Source: Campanula takesimana
Taxonomy: Eukaryota; Streptophyta; Magnoliopsida; Asterales; Campanulaceae
Assembly: GCA_026119855.1 (NCBI GenBank)
Contig: JAOWBW010000388.1
Coordinates: forward strand, 62,001 to 126,000
DNA length: 64,000 nucleotides
Direction of reading: 5' to 3'
Shown: in pieces, positions 11,287-22,385 of the stretch
Position numbering within the stretch: the first letter of the stretch is position 1
Layout of the letters: each line of letters opens with the position of its first letter
Notes under the pieces: generated by a model
Databases searched by the model: none
What the model saw: only the letters and a program-made list of their open reading frames with translations
What the model was told of the DNA's origin: nothing
Position numbers and translations under genes: made by a program

Positions 11287-13464
11287 ATGCCATATTCGAC
11301 TGCGGATAGCATGTCATCTGGAGGGAGCGACGTACCTTTTTTTGGGCCTCGTGGAAGGGCTAACGAGCTCCAAGAGCTTAACCGTAGGCCCAAACACCAC
11401 GTCTCTCCCACCCTCGGTGAGCTCTTGCAGCATGTCGGAGATGCTAACTTCGACATGCCGCAAGCTCACCGTGTTATTTCGGTTCCTCATCAAATGTCTC
11501 CTTTTGTTCTCTCCTTTAGTAACTTGACTTATAGTGTCAAAGTCCGTCGCAAAATGGCTATCACTAGATGTGGAGGGGATAAGGCTTCTAACACTAAGGT
11601 GTTGTTAAATGACATATCCGGTGAAGCTAGAGAAGGAGAGATCATGGCCGTTCTCGGTGCTAGTGGGTCCGGAAAGTCAACGCTGATCGATGCGCTTGCT
11701 GACCGTATGGCGAAAGGGAGCTTGAAAGGGTCGTTGACTTTAAATGGAGAGGTTTTGGAGTCAAAGCTTAATAAGGTTATATCGGCTTATGTCATGCAAG
11801 ACGATCTGCTTTTCCCGATGCTTACTGTGGAGGAAACCCTAATGTTCTCGGCCGAGTTTCGTCTTCCTCGGACTCTATCAAAGTCAAAGAAGAAAGCAAG
11901 AGTTCAAGCTTTAATCGACCAGTTAGGTCTCAGAAACGCTGCGAAAACTATGATCGGAGATGAAGGCCATAGAGGGGTGTCGGGAGGTGAAAGGCGTCGC
12001 GTTTCTATTGGAACGGACATAATTCACGACCCGATAGTTCTTTTTCTCGATGAGCCGACTTCAGGGCTCGACTCGACTAGTGCCTTCATGGTGGTGAAGG
12101 TCTTGCAAAGGATAGCTCAAAGTGGGAGTATAGTGATAATGTCTATACACCAACCTAGTTACCGAATTATGGGATTACTTGACAGGTTGCTATTTCTGTC
12201 CCGTGGCCAAATGGTCTTTAGTGGCTCTCCATCTAGCCTGCCACCTTTCTTCTCCGAATTCGGAAGCCCAATCCCTGAAAATGAAGATCGGACCGAATTT
12301 GCCCTAGATTTCATCCGCGAGCTAGAAGGATCTGTCGGAGGGACAAAAACCTTGGTTGATTTCCACAAATCATGGGCGAATAAAAATCGTCGTAGTAGAT
12401 TGTCATCCAACGGTCCAAGAATGTCACTAAAAGATGCAATAAGTGCAAGCATTTCTAGGGGAAAATTAGTATCTGGGGCAACTAACGTTGATGCCAATTC
12501 TCTATCCTCCTCCGTTCCCACTTTTGCTAACCCCGCTTGGATCGAGATGATGGTCATATCCAAGAGGTCGTTATTAAACTCGTGGCGGTCCCCTGAACTC
12601 TATGTAGTCCGATTGGGTGCAGTTCTGGTGACTGGAATTATATTGGCCACCATGTTCCGGAAGTTAGACGACTCGCCTCGAGGAATCCAGGAACGTATAG
12701 GCTTTTTCGCATTTGCCATGTCTACAACATTCTACACATGCGCAGAGGCGATTCCGGCATTTCTACAAGAACGTTACATTTTCATGAGAGAGACTGCTTA
12801 CAATGCATATCGTCGTTCCTCTTATGTTCTCTCCCACTCCATTATTACCATACCTTCACTATTGTTCCTCTCCTTTGTATTCGCGGCCACAACCTTTTGG
12901 GCCGTGGGCCTAGCCGGAGGCCTATCGGGCTTTTTCACCTACTTTTTATTCATCTTCGCCTCATTTTGGGCCGGAAGCTCTTTCGTGACATTCCTCTCAG
13001 GTGTCGTATCACATGTCATGTTAGGCTACACTATCGTTGTCGCCATATTAGCGTACTTCCTCCTATTTAGTGGCTTTTTCATTAATCGTGACCGGATTCC
13101 CGGTTATTGGCTATGGTTCCACTACCTCTCTCTAGTGAAATACCCGTACCAAGGCGTTTTGCAAAACGAGTTTGATGATCCTACTAAATGCTTCATTAGG
13201 GGGACTCAAATATTCGATAACACGCCTCTAGCATCCGTCCCGGATGCAATCAAGCTAAGGCTGCTAAAAACGATGAGCCAGACTCTCGGCGTGAGGATCA
13301 CGAGCACGACTTGCTTGGCAACTGGGGCCGACATACTGAAGCGCGAAGGGGTGACCGATATTAGCAAGTGGGGTTGCTTGTGGATCACAGTTGCATGGGG
13401 TTTCTTTTTCAGGATCCTCTTTTACTTGGCCTTGTTGAAGGGAAGCAAAAACAAGAGGACCTAA
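11287..13464 (+). CDS. ABCG6: ABC transporter, G family half-size (ABCG6/ABCG20 clade)
   Basis: Intronless 725-residue half-transporter with the plant ABCG order, ATPase domain first and membrane domain second. The N-terminal PTLGELLQHVGDA motif and the FVLSFSNLTYSVKV start of the ATPase are typical of the clade with Arabidopsis ABCG1, 2, 6, 16 and 20. Walker A is GASGSGKST (124-132), the signature VSGGERRRVSIG (231-242), Walker B IVLFLDE (250-256) and the H-loop His288. Membrane helices are near 439-458, 472-493, 517-545, 550-573, 578-600 and 698-717. Length matches the family (about 725-755). The first ATG is used; an in-frame Met9 is an alternative. Known clade members export lipid precursors for suberin or pollen-wall barriers at the plasma membrane as dimers; the exact orthologue and substrate cannot be read from sequence. 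Confidence 0.95.
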   Translation: MPYSTADSMSSGGSDVPFFGPRGRANELQELNRRPKHHVSPTLGELLQHVGDANFDMPQAHRVISVPHQMSPFVLSFSNLTYSVKVRRKMAITRCGGDKASNTKVLLNDISGEAREGEIMAVLGASGSGKSTLIDALADRMAKGSLKGSLTLNGEVLESKLNKVISAYVMQDDLLFPMLTVEETLMFSAEFRLPRTLSKSKKKARVQALIDQLGLRNAAKTMIGDEGHRGVSGGERRRVSIGTDIIHDPIVLFLDEPTSGLDSTSAFMVVKVLQRIAQSGSIVIMSIHQPSYRIMGLLDRLLFLSRGQMVFSGSPSSLPPFFSEFGSPIPENEDRTEFALDFIRELEGSVGGTKTLVDFHKSWANKNRRSRLSSNGPRMSLKDAISASISRGKLVSGATNVDANSLSSSVPTFANPAWIEMMVISKRSLLNSWRSPELYVVRLGAVLVTGIILATMFRKLDDSPRGIQERIGFFAFAMSTTFYTCAEAIPAFLQERYIFMRETAYNAYRRSSYVLSHSIITIPSLLFLSFVFAATTFWAVGLAGGLSGFFTYFLFIFASFWAGSSFVTFLSGVVSHVMLGYTIVVAILAYFLLFSGFFINRDRIPGYWLWFHYLSLVKYPYQGVLQNEFDDPTKCFIRGTQIFDNTPLASVPDAIKLRLLKTMSQTLGVRITSTTCLATGADILKREGVTDISKWGCLWITVAWGFFFRILFYLALLKGSKNKRT

Positions 13465-14725
13465 TTCTAAGGCCTGGTAAGAAATTTGGCGGGAAAAAAA
13501 AAAACTAGTTTTCTATACTTTGTAACTTTGTTAGGGTAATTGTATTTTCTTGGGAATCCAGTTTTTTTTTTTTTTTTTTTTTTTTTAAAGATTGAATTTG
13601 GGTTATGTTTGTTGTATGTAAGTATACCTAATCCCAGCTAATGGGGAATATCAGTGAGCTTTTTAAAGTTGAAGAAATAGGTTTGGATTTGGTTAGAATA
13701 AAGCAGGTTTATTATACTAGAACTATATATACAATGTTGTGACGAAATGTTAGGTTTCATTGCTTGAACCAACAATTCCAACTATATGCTATCTATTTGA
13801 TCATTCTATACTAACATTCCGTCTCATAAATAATGCACTACTTTTTCTTTTAGAAAGTTAATCTCGATCAAAAAGTAAATTTAAACATCTTTTGTATATT
13901 TATTTTGAGATTAAGTGAGTATTAAATTGGGTGTAATAGTTTAGCGTTTCAGTTTCTGGGCCATTGATCATATTTTGAAAGACCAAGATTTTACAAAGAG
14001 TAGTTTGAAATTTTACAGCTCGCCGCTTTATCATTGAGATTGCGGTGTATCCCATAATTGCTCCTCCCCTTCTCCGTCTTTAAGGCTTTAAGGCGAACTA
14101 TATGGTGGCTGAAAAGAAACTCCGCCTTCTCGTAGATGGTGTCAGTGAGGGTAGTACATGCATATTAACCTGTTGTTCATCGACTACGTCTTTCGGCCTA
14201 ATCTTGGTCCCTGACTCACAATAAGGGATCATCCGATTTAGTTGAGATTAATTTGAGCCTTTGATTAACTAGACTGTCAATCCAATTGGAGCATATACAC
14301 TCACATATTAACCTTTTTTCCTCTCACTAAAGCAACCGGCAATAACAAACGACTTGTGAATGAGTTGGGTTGAGTTAAGTTGAATTAAATCGAGTCATGT
14401 AACAAACGACAGTGCTGTCAAATCGAGTCATATGGCAAACAACACCGTTACTGAGTTGAGTCGATTCGAGTTTAGTTTAGCATACCAAATTTGCAAGCGA
14501 GGAAATAAATTACACAAGCCATATTATTGCCTTTTAACCTTGCCCAAGAAAGCGTATGGCAAAAACCGTTTTCTTTCTCTCAACTTGTCTTCTATCTTGA
14601 ACAAAACCGTTTTCTCAAGTTCAGGTTTTCTTCCGTTCTCAATCATTCAACACACAATTTTTTATAATCTCAATTTGTTGAGATTACAAACAATTGTGTT
14701 GTTGGTTTTGTTCATAAATAAATGT
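13465..14725. other. 3' flank of ABCG gene and intergenic DNA
   Basis: Contains the likely 3' UTR, a T-rich tract at about 13561-13586 and possible MITE debris (CCGTCTCATAAATAATGC near 13819). Between about 14340 and 14480 there are imperfect repeats of phrases like GAGTTGAGT and AAATCGAGTCAT. No gene is supported. Confidence 0.5.
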
Positions 14726-15384
14726 TGTTAGAGCAATAACAACACTTGATAAGAAAAGTAAGATATCACAAGAACACAGATTTACGTAGTTCACCAACTT
14801 GGCTACGTCCACGAGGAGGGGAGAGAATATTATTATCAATCCGAAGAAACAATTACAAAGATCACACTATTACTGCTGCACGAATTATTGATCACAATAA
14901 TTCCTGACTGTGCAACTGTAGGATTACAAACCTTCTCTGAGCACTCTAATAATCTATCTGAGATGTAACAGCTGATTTTGATCTAAACTAATGGCCTCTA
15001 TTTATACCAGTAAAGTCTATCTCAAAATCTAATAGGAACTTGGAATTCTAGTACAAAACTGACTCGAAATCCTTCCTTCTGCGGAACTGCAATTTACTCG
15101 AAATCATACTGCTGTTTGGTCATAGGTCCGCCCGGGTGTAGTGACTGGTCCGGTCGGACCCTTGCTTAGTCCGCCCGGATCCCCCTCCTTTTTCCAAAAG
15201 CCAATTCCGACGTAAACTTGGTCCGCTCGGGTACTGCGTCTGGTGCGCCCGGACCTCCTCAGATCCGCCCGGGTCCTTGGTCTGGTGCGCCCGGACCTAC
15301 TGTGCTCCGTCCCGGAATTACGAAATTCTTCTGTTGTTTAATCCTTTAACTCGGCGTCCCAAATTCAAAGGCATTAACCCAACA
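14726..15384. mobile_element. Solo LTR (659 bp) with 5-bp target duplication
   Basis: It begins TGTTAGAGCA and ends TTAACCCAACA, and is flanked on both sides by AATGT (14721-14725 and 15385-15389). The ends resemble a copia-type LTR. There is no internal region, so this is a solo LTR left by recombination. At 15120-15310 it carries a cluster of GC-rich near-palindromes such as GTCCGCCCGGG and GGTCCGGTCGGACC. Confidence 0.88.
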
Positions 15385-15469
15385 AATGTAAAATTTGGGT
15401 TTTATTTTCAGATTTGTTTTTGTTTCTTTATATTTGATGTTTAGTAATATCGAATTTTATGTTTTCTCT

Positions 15470-15575
15470 CCGTTTGTTGAGAGCCTTGTGTTTTCTGTCC
15501 TTGTTGAGAGCCTTGTGATTTCTCTCCTTGTTGAGAGCCTAAGATTTTCTTTCTTTTTGTTGAGAGCCTTGTATT
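15470..15575 (+). repeat. Minisatellite, TTTCTCTCC-TTGTTGAGAGCCT units
   Basis: Four imperfect tandem copies of about 25-30 bases built around TTGTTGAGAGCCT. They lie directly upstream of the LINE relic. Confidence 0.7.
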
Positions 15576-15617
15576 ATGATCTACAACATTGTTCTACGCA
15601 ACTTATTAATCTTGATG

Positions 15618-15730
15618 TGTTTGGGAAGCTTGGTTGGCGTCTACTCGTCAATCCAAATGCTTTGACGATTATTGTTTTCAAAGCTAAATCTTATCGGACA
15701 AAGGATCCTTTTAATGAATGCCCGTGTGTG
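15618..15730 (+). pseudogene. LINE reverse-transcriptase C-terminal relic
   Basis: The plus-strand frame reads FGKLGWRLLVNPNALTIIVF followed by KAKSYRTKDPF. This matches the conserved LAKQGWRL..NPNSLVARV..KAKYF stretch after the RT domain of plant L1-type LINEs. No flanking LINE sequence remains in frame. It is a short fragment. Confidence 0.6.
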
Positions 15731-17064
15731 GCAGTTTTCAAGTGTTACTTGGAGTAGCATTTGAGCGTCACGAGTAATAGTAAGAAGCGAAATTCATCAG
15801 AAGAGGGACTATGGAGCGAACATCAAGGACACACAAGAAAATGTGATGGGCTTCATTTTATTGGTGGTTTGCAAAGCATTGGGCAAATCAGAAGTAGATA
15901 ATAGTGAATTTGCAACCAATACTTTTTCCTATCATGCTTTTCTTTCAACAAATACTGATTGTTCGACGATTGTATAACACCAAGACTATTTGAAATGAGC
16001 CTCCAAATCTTGTGTTGAGCCATTTCGATGTTTGTTTGGAATGCAATTAAATCTTAGGCTCCGTTTGTTTCGCGTAGTTGGACTTACGGAAAATGATTTC
16101 GGGAAAACGTTTTCTGGAAAGTAAAATGAATTCATTTTCACCTGTTTGGCAAATTTTATGAAAATGCTCCGGAAAACATTTTCCGGTGTTTGGTAAATTT
16201 CCATAAAATAACTTCCAAAACATAAAATCACAATTGCTTGACTCATCAACTCCAACATTAATCATATTTCAGACATAACTAAAAATATAAAGCTCTAAAA
16301 ATGTGTTTCAAAAATAAGAACATTCATCGTAACGACAAAAAATAAGAACATAATTTTGAGACAGAGAGTGAAAACCTAAATAAAAAATTTGAGTAAAGAA
16401 TAGTAGAAATACCACAGAAGTCTAATACAATAGTCTAGTGACAAAATATAAAAATAAAAAAAATACCACTAACGTCTATTATTAAAATTTTAAATGTGAG
16501 TCAATAGACCATAAGACTACTATCCTTCTCACCATTTACTCAGGAAATTCTCAATCCACTTCCTTCGAAGGTTAGCACTCTTGACCATAAATCCTTGAGC
16601 CAAAGACTCTTGGCATTCAAATGGTCAAACACACTGCCCAAAAAATCTTCATCAAAACCTTCAGTTTTCGTCACCTTTTTGTACAGATTTACTGTGAATT
16701 GGAATTTATCATCAGAAAGCTTTTTTTTTTTAATAAAATGGTGATCTTCCTGTGGAAAAACTATAAGAAAAAAGAATACAGGGAATTATCACAGTACCTT
16801 CAGGAATCACCAATCCCCCCGGCCTTTCCAATGCATTACTTATAATGCGCGAGTCATGTGCACTCCCTTCCCACCCGGCTAGGACATATGTGAACTTCAA
16901 ATCAAATGTAATGGTAGCCAAAATATTTTATGTAGTTCCACCCTTTCTACCACGAAATCTTCCGGCTAATTCTTCACTTACTTTTGCATGTATAAGACTT
17001 CCATCTAATGCTCCTATGCAATCCTATAATGACTATGTTTGTACTATGAGTTATTTACCATATA

Positions 17065-17346
17065 CTCCCTCCGTCCCACCTCACTTGATACCTAAGAGGT
17101 GGGCACAATAACTAAGGAAAAAGAATAAAATAAGGAAAATGTGTGGTAGAAAATGAAGAGAGAGAATGAGTGGGGTTAATAGTAGGTTGGTGGAATGAAT
17201 TGTGTGGTGAAAAATGAAGAGAGAGAATGAGTGAGTGGGGTAGATTGGATATAAAATTATAAAAAGATTACCATTTTGGGGAGTCTCAAGTAAAGTGGGA
17301 CGGACCAAAATAGAAATAAGTCTCAAGTGAGGTAGGACGGAGGGAG
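17065..17346. mobile_element. Stowaway MITE, family A (282 bp)
   Basis: CTCCCTCCGTCCCACCTCAC at one end and GTGAGGTAGGACGGAGGGAG at the other, with TA on each side (17063-17064, 17347-17348). It belongs to the same family as 8344-8839, in opposite orientation, and splits the outer Harbinger transposase. Confidence 0.88.
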
Positions 17347-17434
17347 TATTAATTAGGATATAAATTTTAAATTTGAAATTTGAAATTTGAAATTTGTAAC
17401 TAACCTTAAAGTATGGATAAAATATGTCGTTATA

Positions 17435-17716
17435 CTCCTCGTCCCATCTTAAACTTCAAAAATTTCCATTTTAGGCGTCCCATCTTAAACTTCAAAATCC
17501 CAAAATGGAAACTTATTTATACTTTTTTATTTAGTGGGATCTACATCATACACACAACAAATATCCACTAACTATTCCCTACCCCCACTTTTTCTCTCCT
17601 ACCCACTTTCTATACTCACAACACTCTACCCCACTATCTATATTTTATAATATAAAGATTCTCATCTTAATTCTTGTGCCCACTTTTTTTTTGAAGTTTA
17701 AGATGGGACGGAGGGA
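17435..17716. mobile_element. Stowaway MITE, family B (282 bp)
   Basis: CTCCTCGTCCCATCTTAAAC at one end and GTTTAAGATGGGACGGAGGG at the other, flanked by TA. The inverted family member is at 33085-33332 in the RS2Z intron. A second partial copy of the left end (CGTCCCATCTTAAACTTC) lies at about 17478. Confidence 0.85.
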
Positions 17717-17931
17717 GTATCTAATTTCTGGAGGAGTTGACTCATCTGGTTGTTTAATAACGAGGTTGAATAACTTTAAAATTGCTCCTAGTACAATTTT
17801 AAAGTATCGATGAACAGTCTCGATAGACCTATGGAATCTTCCACCAATCACCCTAAATCTCACGTTATGCCCAATCAAATGCAAGAACATCAACACTTGC
17901 TACCTTATAGACATATTCTTAGTTGAGTTGG

Positions 17932-18108
17932 TTTGGGGGGAAACTAGTTCCTCCATAAGTTACAAAAAGTCCACTTTTTAACCCTTTAACCCTAAGCCTT
18001 AAACCTTAAAAGGCCTAAACCCTAAACCTTAAAGCCTAAACCCTAAACTTTAACCCCTATAAAAACAGGACTTTTTATAACTTATGGAGAAACTAGTTTC
18101 CCCCAAAA
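17932..18108. repeat. Fold-back element enclosing telomere-like repeats
   Basis: A roughly 41-base inverted repeat (left 17932-17972, right 18068-18108; GGGGGAAACTAGTT and ATAAGTTA are recognisable in both arms) encloses about 95 bases of degenerate CCCTAAA units, such as AAACCCTAAACC and TAAACCCTAAAC. CCCTAAA is the standard plant telomere repeat. The structure would fold into one long hairpin. Confidence 0.8.
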
Positions 18109-18126
18109 TTTTCTCTTCTTAGTTTT

Positions 18127-19310
18127 TCGAAGTAAATTGTTTTCCTCAAGGGTTTCGCATAGCTTGAAAAATACTGATGGCTTCATACGAATTTGATCTA
18201 TACAGTGTTGCTCGCCTCTACATAAGATACTATTCATGTATCTCTCCCGTGCAATCTCTTGGTCTAGAAATTGAAAATTTTCTTCTTTTTAGGATTACTG
18301 TAGCGACAGCCATAATAGAATAGCTGCACCTAAAACTGAGGCTCTGGTAACCTTAATTACCATCTACATACATAAAAGAATTGCAGTTGAGGATTACACA
18401 ATTGTCACAAAAAGAGAAAGCAAGAATATTGAAAAAAACTCATGAAACCAATTGTTCTTTCTCAATCAGTAAAAATAGATATTAAATCACCAATAGGAAT
18501 ATTATCAATAACTATCTTTAAATTTTTATAGAGATTAATAGTTTAGCAAAAAATTGTTAGTCGAAGTTCAAATATGGTCAACGAAATGTAGCAAATAAGT
18601 ATGGGACGGAGGGAGTATCTATTTATAAAACACAAGTTTCAGATTAGAATTCCAAGCCAATTTCAAATGTAATAATACTAACAATTTCTAGCCAACAAAA
18701 CTGATTCTTCAAATCCTTGTTTGAACATCAAGAACTTGCTGTTATCTCAAACAATAACTCATTGTTTCATCCAAACTGAATCAGTTTACCAGATTGCAAA
18801 ACATAATCATGAGCAGAAATAAACAATTAAGCAAGCTTAATTATCTCATCAAAATGGTAACATTAGCAATATCTCTATCTGCTACTTGATTAGTTAGGTA
18901 AATATAATATTTTAACAACAAATCGGAAAAACATATATACCTTTGAAGTTCCGTCCTTCGTTGATTGTTTCTCTTTATATATAGTTCTGCAAACACAAAA
19001 ATTGCATGTAATCAAGAAGAGAGAAAGAGGGAAATAGAATGGTGATCAGAAGATGAGAAAGGATAATCAAGAAGAGAGAAAGAGGGAGATCGAATGGTGA
19101 ACGGAAGAAGAGAAGGGAGAAACGGGAAGAGAAAAAGGGTTTACTTAGAGAGCGAGAGACGCGAAAGAGAGAGTCCGTCTTTTGGAAAACGAAATACGGA
19201 GGTCGTAGTCCTTAATTGTTTTCATCCGTAAAAAGGCCTATTTTACGTTGACCGTAAAATGAATTCCTGTTGACCTTATTTTCCTATGGGCTTTGGACTC
19301 TAGAGTCCCT
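18127..19310. other. Unassigned interior of the outer Harbinger element
   Basis: AT-rich DNA with no supported gene. One Stowaway right end (GGGACGGAGGGAGTA) lies at 18603-18617 without an obvious left end. A purine-rich stretch repeats AATCAAGAAGAGAGAAAGAGGG at 19012 and 19066. Confidence 0.4.
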
Positions 19311-19379
19311 CATTACCAATTTTTATTCTAAATAAGGATCCGACAGATTACTAATACCAGAGACACCCTTTGCTTGCAA

Positions 19380-20030
19380 AAAGATGCAAGATGACTAAAA
19401 TGCCCTCATATCTCCTCTCAATCTTTACTTTTTTGGTCAAATCATAGTCAAACTCTTATAACTGACACATAATTAACATATAAGAGTCAAAAAAATTCAC
19501 TTTTTTCATTTTTTTAGAAAAATAATAATATTATTTGGTCAAATATGGTCAAACTCGGTCAAACAACAGTCAAACTCTTATAACTGACACATAATTAACA
19601 TATAAGAGTTGAAAATTTTCACTTTTTCCATTTTTTTAGAAAAAAAATAAAAATAATATTTGGTCAAATATGATCAAACCCGGTCAAACATCAGTCAAAC
19701 TCTTTTAACTGTCATATAAGAGTAATTTTTTTCACTTTATTCAATTTTAAGAAAACTAATCTTAATATTATTTGGTCAAATCCCAGTCAAACTCTTATAA
19801 GTCAAGTATAAGAGTCATGTTTTTACCTTTTTTTCACTTTCAATATTTTTTTAAAACTATTATTTTGTCAAATCTCGGTCAAACTCATATACTTAATGTA
19901 TAGGACCATCTCTCCTCTTATGATTGAAATATACCAGTCATTTTTTCACATTTTTTACAAAATAAAGTAAAAATTAAAATATTTTATTAATGTTGACTTT
20001 CATATTCGGTCAAACAACAGTCAGCTCTTA
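19380..20030. repeat. Tandem repeat built on GTCAAACTCTTATAACTGACACATA
   Basis: Imperfect units of roughly 90-140 bases contain the phrases GTCAAACTCTTATAACTGAC, CATATAAGAGT and TTTGGTCAAAT, repeated about five times. The array continues at 23799-23990 beyond the inner Harbinger element, which inserted into it. Confidence 0.7.
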
Positions 20031-20502
20031 GACCATGTCCAATAATCCAACTACCAAAAAACATTTAACTACCTTAATATCACAATACCTCATCTTCTCT
20101 CTCCATTCACTTAATCATTCAACTACCCTCTCAACTACACCCCCACAATAGGCTAGTTTAGTTTAAAATTCAACTCCTCCCAACTCATCATTCTATACCC
20201 CACCACTTTTTATTTTATTTACAATATTTTATTTTTATAATTAAAAATAAATATTGATATTAATAATTTATTATTAAAAAATAAATTATTAATATTTTTA
20301 TTTATAAATTCGAGATTTTTTTTTATTTTTTTTTAATTCAAACTTAATTAAATTTTTTCGAAGCAATTAAATAAATGCGAGAATATTTTAATTTTAATAA
20401 AAATAAGAAAAGTTACAATAAACTTAGTTCGTTCCACAAATGATGAAAAACAAAAAACATACGATACATAGACTCGACTAACAGTACAATAAAATTTAAA
20501 AA

Positions 20503-21774
20503 TCACTGATTTCCGAACCTTGCCCATATGTGTTTGACTAGATCGTTCTGCAATTGTTTATGAGCCCTTTGATCACGCAAATCCGATCTAGTACGTACAT
20601 GATTTTCAAACGCTGGTAATACCTCAGTTGAGAATGGTTGTTGTGTACTAGACCCACTTGCCCCGGGCTGATCCTGATAGTCAAGCCAATTTTGAGAATA
20701 CGTACCACGTTCATCCTCAACGATCATATTATGTAATATGATACATGCTCTCATGATCATAGCCAAGTCCTCTATCTGCCACATTCGAGCTGGTTTTCGA
20801 ATGATTTTAAATCGAGCTTGGAGCACTCCAAATGCCCGTTCTATATCCTTCTGATATGCCTCCTGGTATTTTGCAAATAACTTGTCTTCTTCACTTTGAG
20901 GAAGTTTAACGGATTTGACGAAGGTCGGATAAGAGGGGTAGATACCGTCAGCAAGATAATATGTCATATTATACTGACGTTCATTCACAAAGAAATTGAC
21001 TCTTGGAGTATTTCCTGCTTCAAGATCATCGAAAACTGGTGATCGGTCCAGAACATTTATATCGTTTAATGTTCCCGGACATCCAAAAAAGGCATTCCAT
21101 ATCCATAAATCATGACTGGCAACGGCTTAAGAATAACCGTAGTGGTTCCCTTATAACCTCTAGTAAATTGACCTTCCCAACCAGTAGGACAATTTTTCCA
21201 CTCCCAGTGCATGCAATCAATACTCCCGATCATCCCTGGGAACCCCCGCTTCTCACTGACCTCAAGAATTCTTTGCAGGTCAGCTTCGTTTGGGGCTCTC
21301 AAGTACTGACGCTCGTACAATTGAATGACCCCCTTGCAGAATCTCCGTAATGCCTCAAACGCTGTAGTTTTTCCTATTTTAATGTATTCATCAATAGAAT
21401 CAGCGGACATACCATATGCTAACAATCGCATGGCTGCGGTACATTTTGCTAATGGAGATAGGCCTTCTCTGCCGGAACAATCGGATCCTTGTGTGAAGTA
21501 CATGTCATGGCTTGAAAGATCCTCGACGATGCGGAGGAATACATGTTTCTGCATCCGATATCGGCGCCGAAAATAATCTTTATACATAGCATTTTCGGAA
21601 AAGTAGTCATCAATCAGGCTCTTATTGTGCAAAGCGTGATTTCTTTTCAAATTTTTTCGAGTTTTTTTTCGGAGGTTTATCATCAAAAAACTCGTTTATG
21701 ATAAAACTCTCCTCAATTTCAAGTTGCCTTTTGTAGTCTTCGACATCAAAAGGAAGAAATCCAGATGGATCCAT
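20503..21774 (-). pseudogene. Harbinger transposase (HARBI1/ALP1-like), two frameshifts
   Basis: DDE_Tnp_4-type transposase. The likely start is the ATG at 21774, giving MDPSGFLPFDVEDYKRQLEI. The frame is lost at an A-rich run near 21657-21668 and continues as NHALHNKSLIDDYFSENAMY. It then has MIGSIDCMHWEWKNCPTGWE (first Asp), and the frame slips again near 21120 just before SHDLWIWNAFFGCPG and LNDINVLDRS (second Asp). The rest is open to 20503, with IERAFGVLQARFKIIRKP (Glu) and ACIILHNMIVEDE. Both changes look like single-base indels. As written it cannot produce transposase, unless one indel is a sequencing or assembly error in a homopolymer. Confidence 0.9.
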
Positions 21775-22385
21775 TGATGTAGGAGGAATTCTCAAAAGGA
21801 GAGAGTGTTTGATGTAGGAAGAAGGAAAGAAGAATGTGTTTGGTGTAGGAAGAATGAAAGAAGAGAGTGTTATTTATAAGAAAATGAGTGGCTGAGGTTG
21901 ACGGATTTGAAGCTTCTATTGAATTGAGTTAGTTAAAGGAAAACAAATGAGTGGTCGTGGTTGACGGATTTGAAGCTTCTATTGAATTGAGTTAGTTAAA
22001 GGATAACAAATGAGTGGTCGTGGTTGACGGATTTGAAGCTTCAATTCAATTGAGTTAATTGACGGACTCCAATAATAGAATTACATAGATTTAATTAAAA
22101 GGTAAAGTTACATACTGAGAATCTTGAAAGTAGTACATCAGTTCAGAAAATTGACATAAAGCTAGAAAACAAACATTAATTGCCAAACAGCTCTTCAGTC
22201 AACATTTCAAAAAGCTGTTGTTGATGATGATCGCGAGACTCCATTTGACTCAACTGCATCCACATTTTCCTATTTTTAGCCTGAGTCTTGTTAAGGGCAA
22301 TATTGTTTGCCTTCTCTTGTTCTGAGACTAAGTTGTCCATTCGTTCCAATTCTTTCTCTTTGAATTGTTTGAATTCTGACCACTT
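21775..22385. other. Region between the two Harbinger genes
   Basis: Contains a roughly 60-bp direct repeat built on ACGGATTTGAAGCTTCTATTG (three copies, about 21899-22060), likely promoter or intergenic sequence of the element. At 22190-22380 the minus strand has a glutamine- and lysine-rich open stretch (related to EKELERMDNLVSEQEK) that could be the displaced C-terminal coiled coil of the Myb/SANT-like protein, cut off by the stop at 22386. Confidence 0.45.

Larger units (their letters stand above)
16780..17896 (-). pseudogene. PIF/Harbinger transposase of the outer element, broken
   Basis: Read right to left, 17896-17720 encodes FLHLIGHNVRFRVIGGRF and HRSIETVHRYFKIVLGAIL, the N-terminal region of plant Harbinger (DDE_Tnp_4) transposases. 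About 17040-16800 encodes IGALDGSLIHAKV, with the first catalytic Asp, then GRFRGRKGG and FTYVLAGWEGSAHDSRII with the second Asp. A stop lies between them, two MITEs split the gene, and the C-terminal catalytic Glu region is not seen. Confidence 0.8.

Noticed and set aside
12159..12563. Antisense open frames over the ABCG gene
   Set aside because: Shadows of the sense coding sequence, with no independent motif.
17977..18060. True chromosome end or telomere
   Set aside because: Repeats are degenerate, about 90 bases long and enclosed by inverted arms in the middle of a contig.
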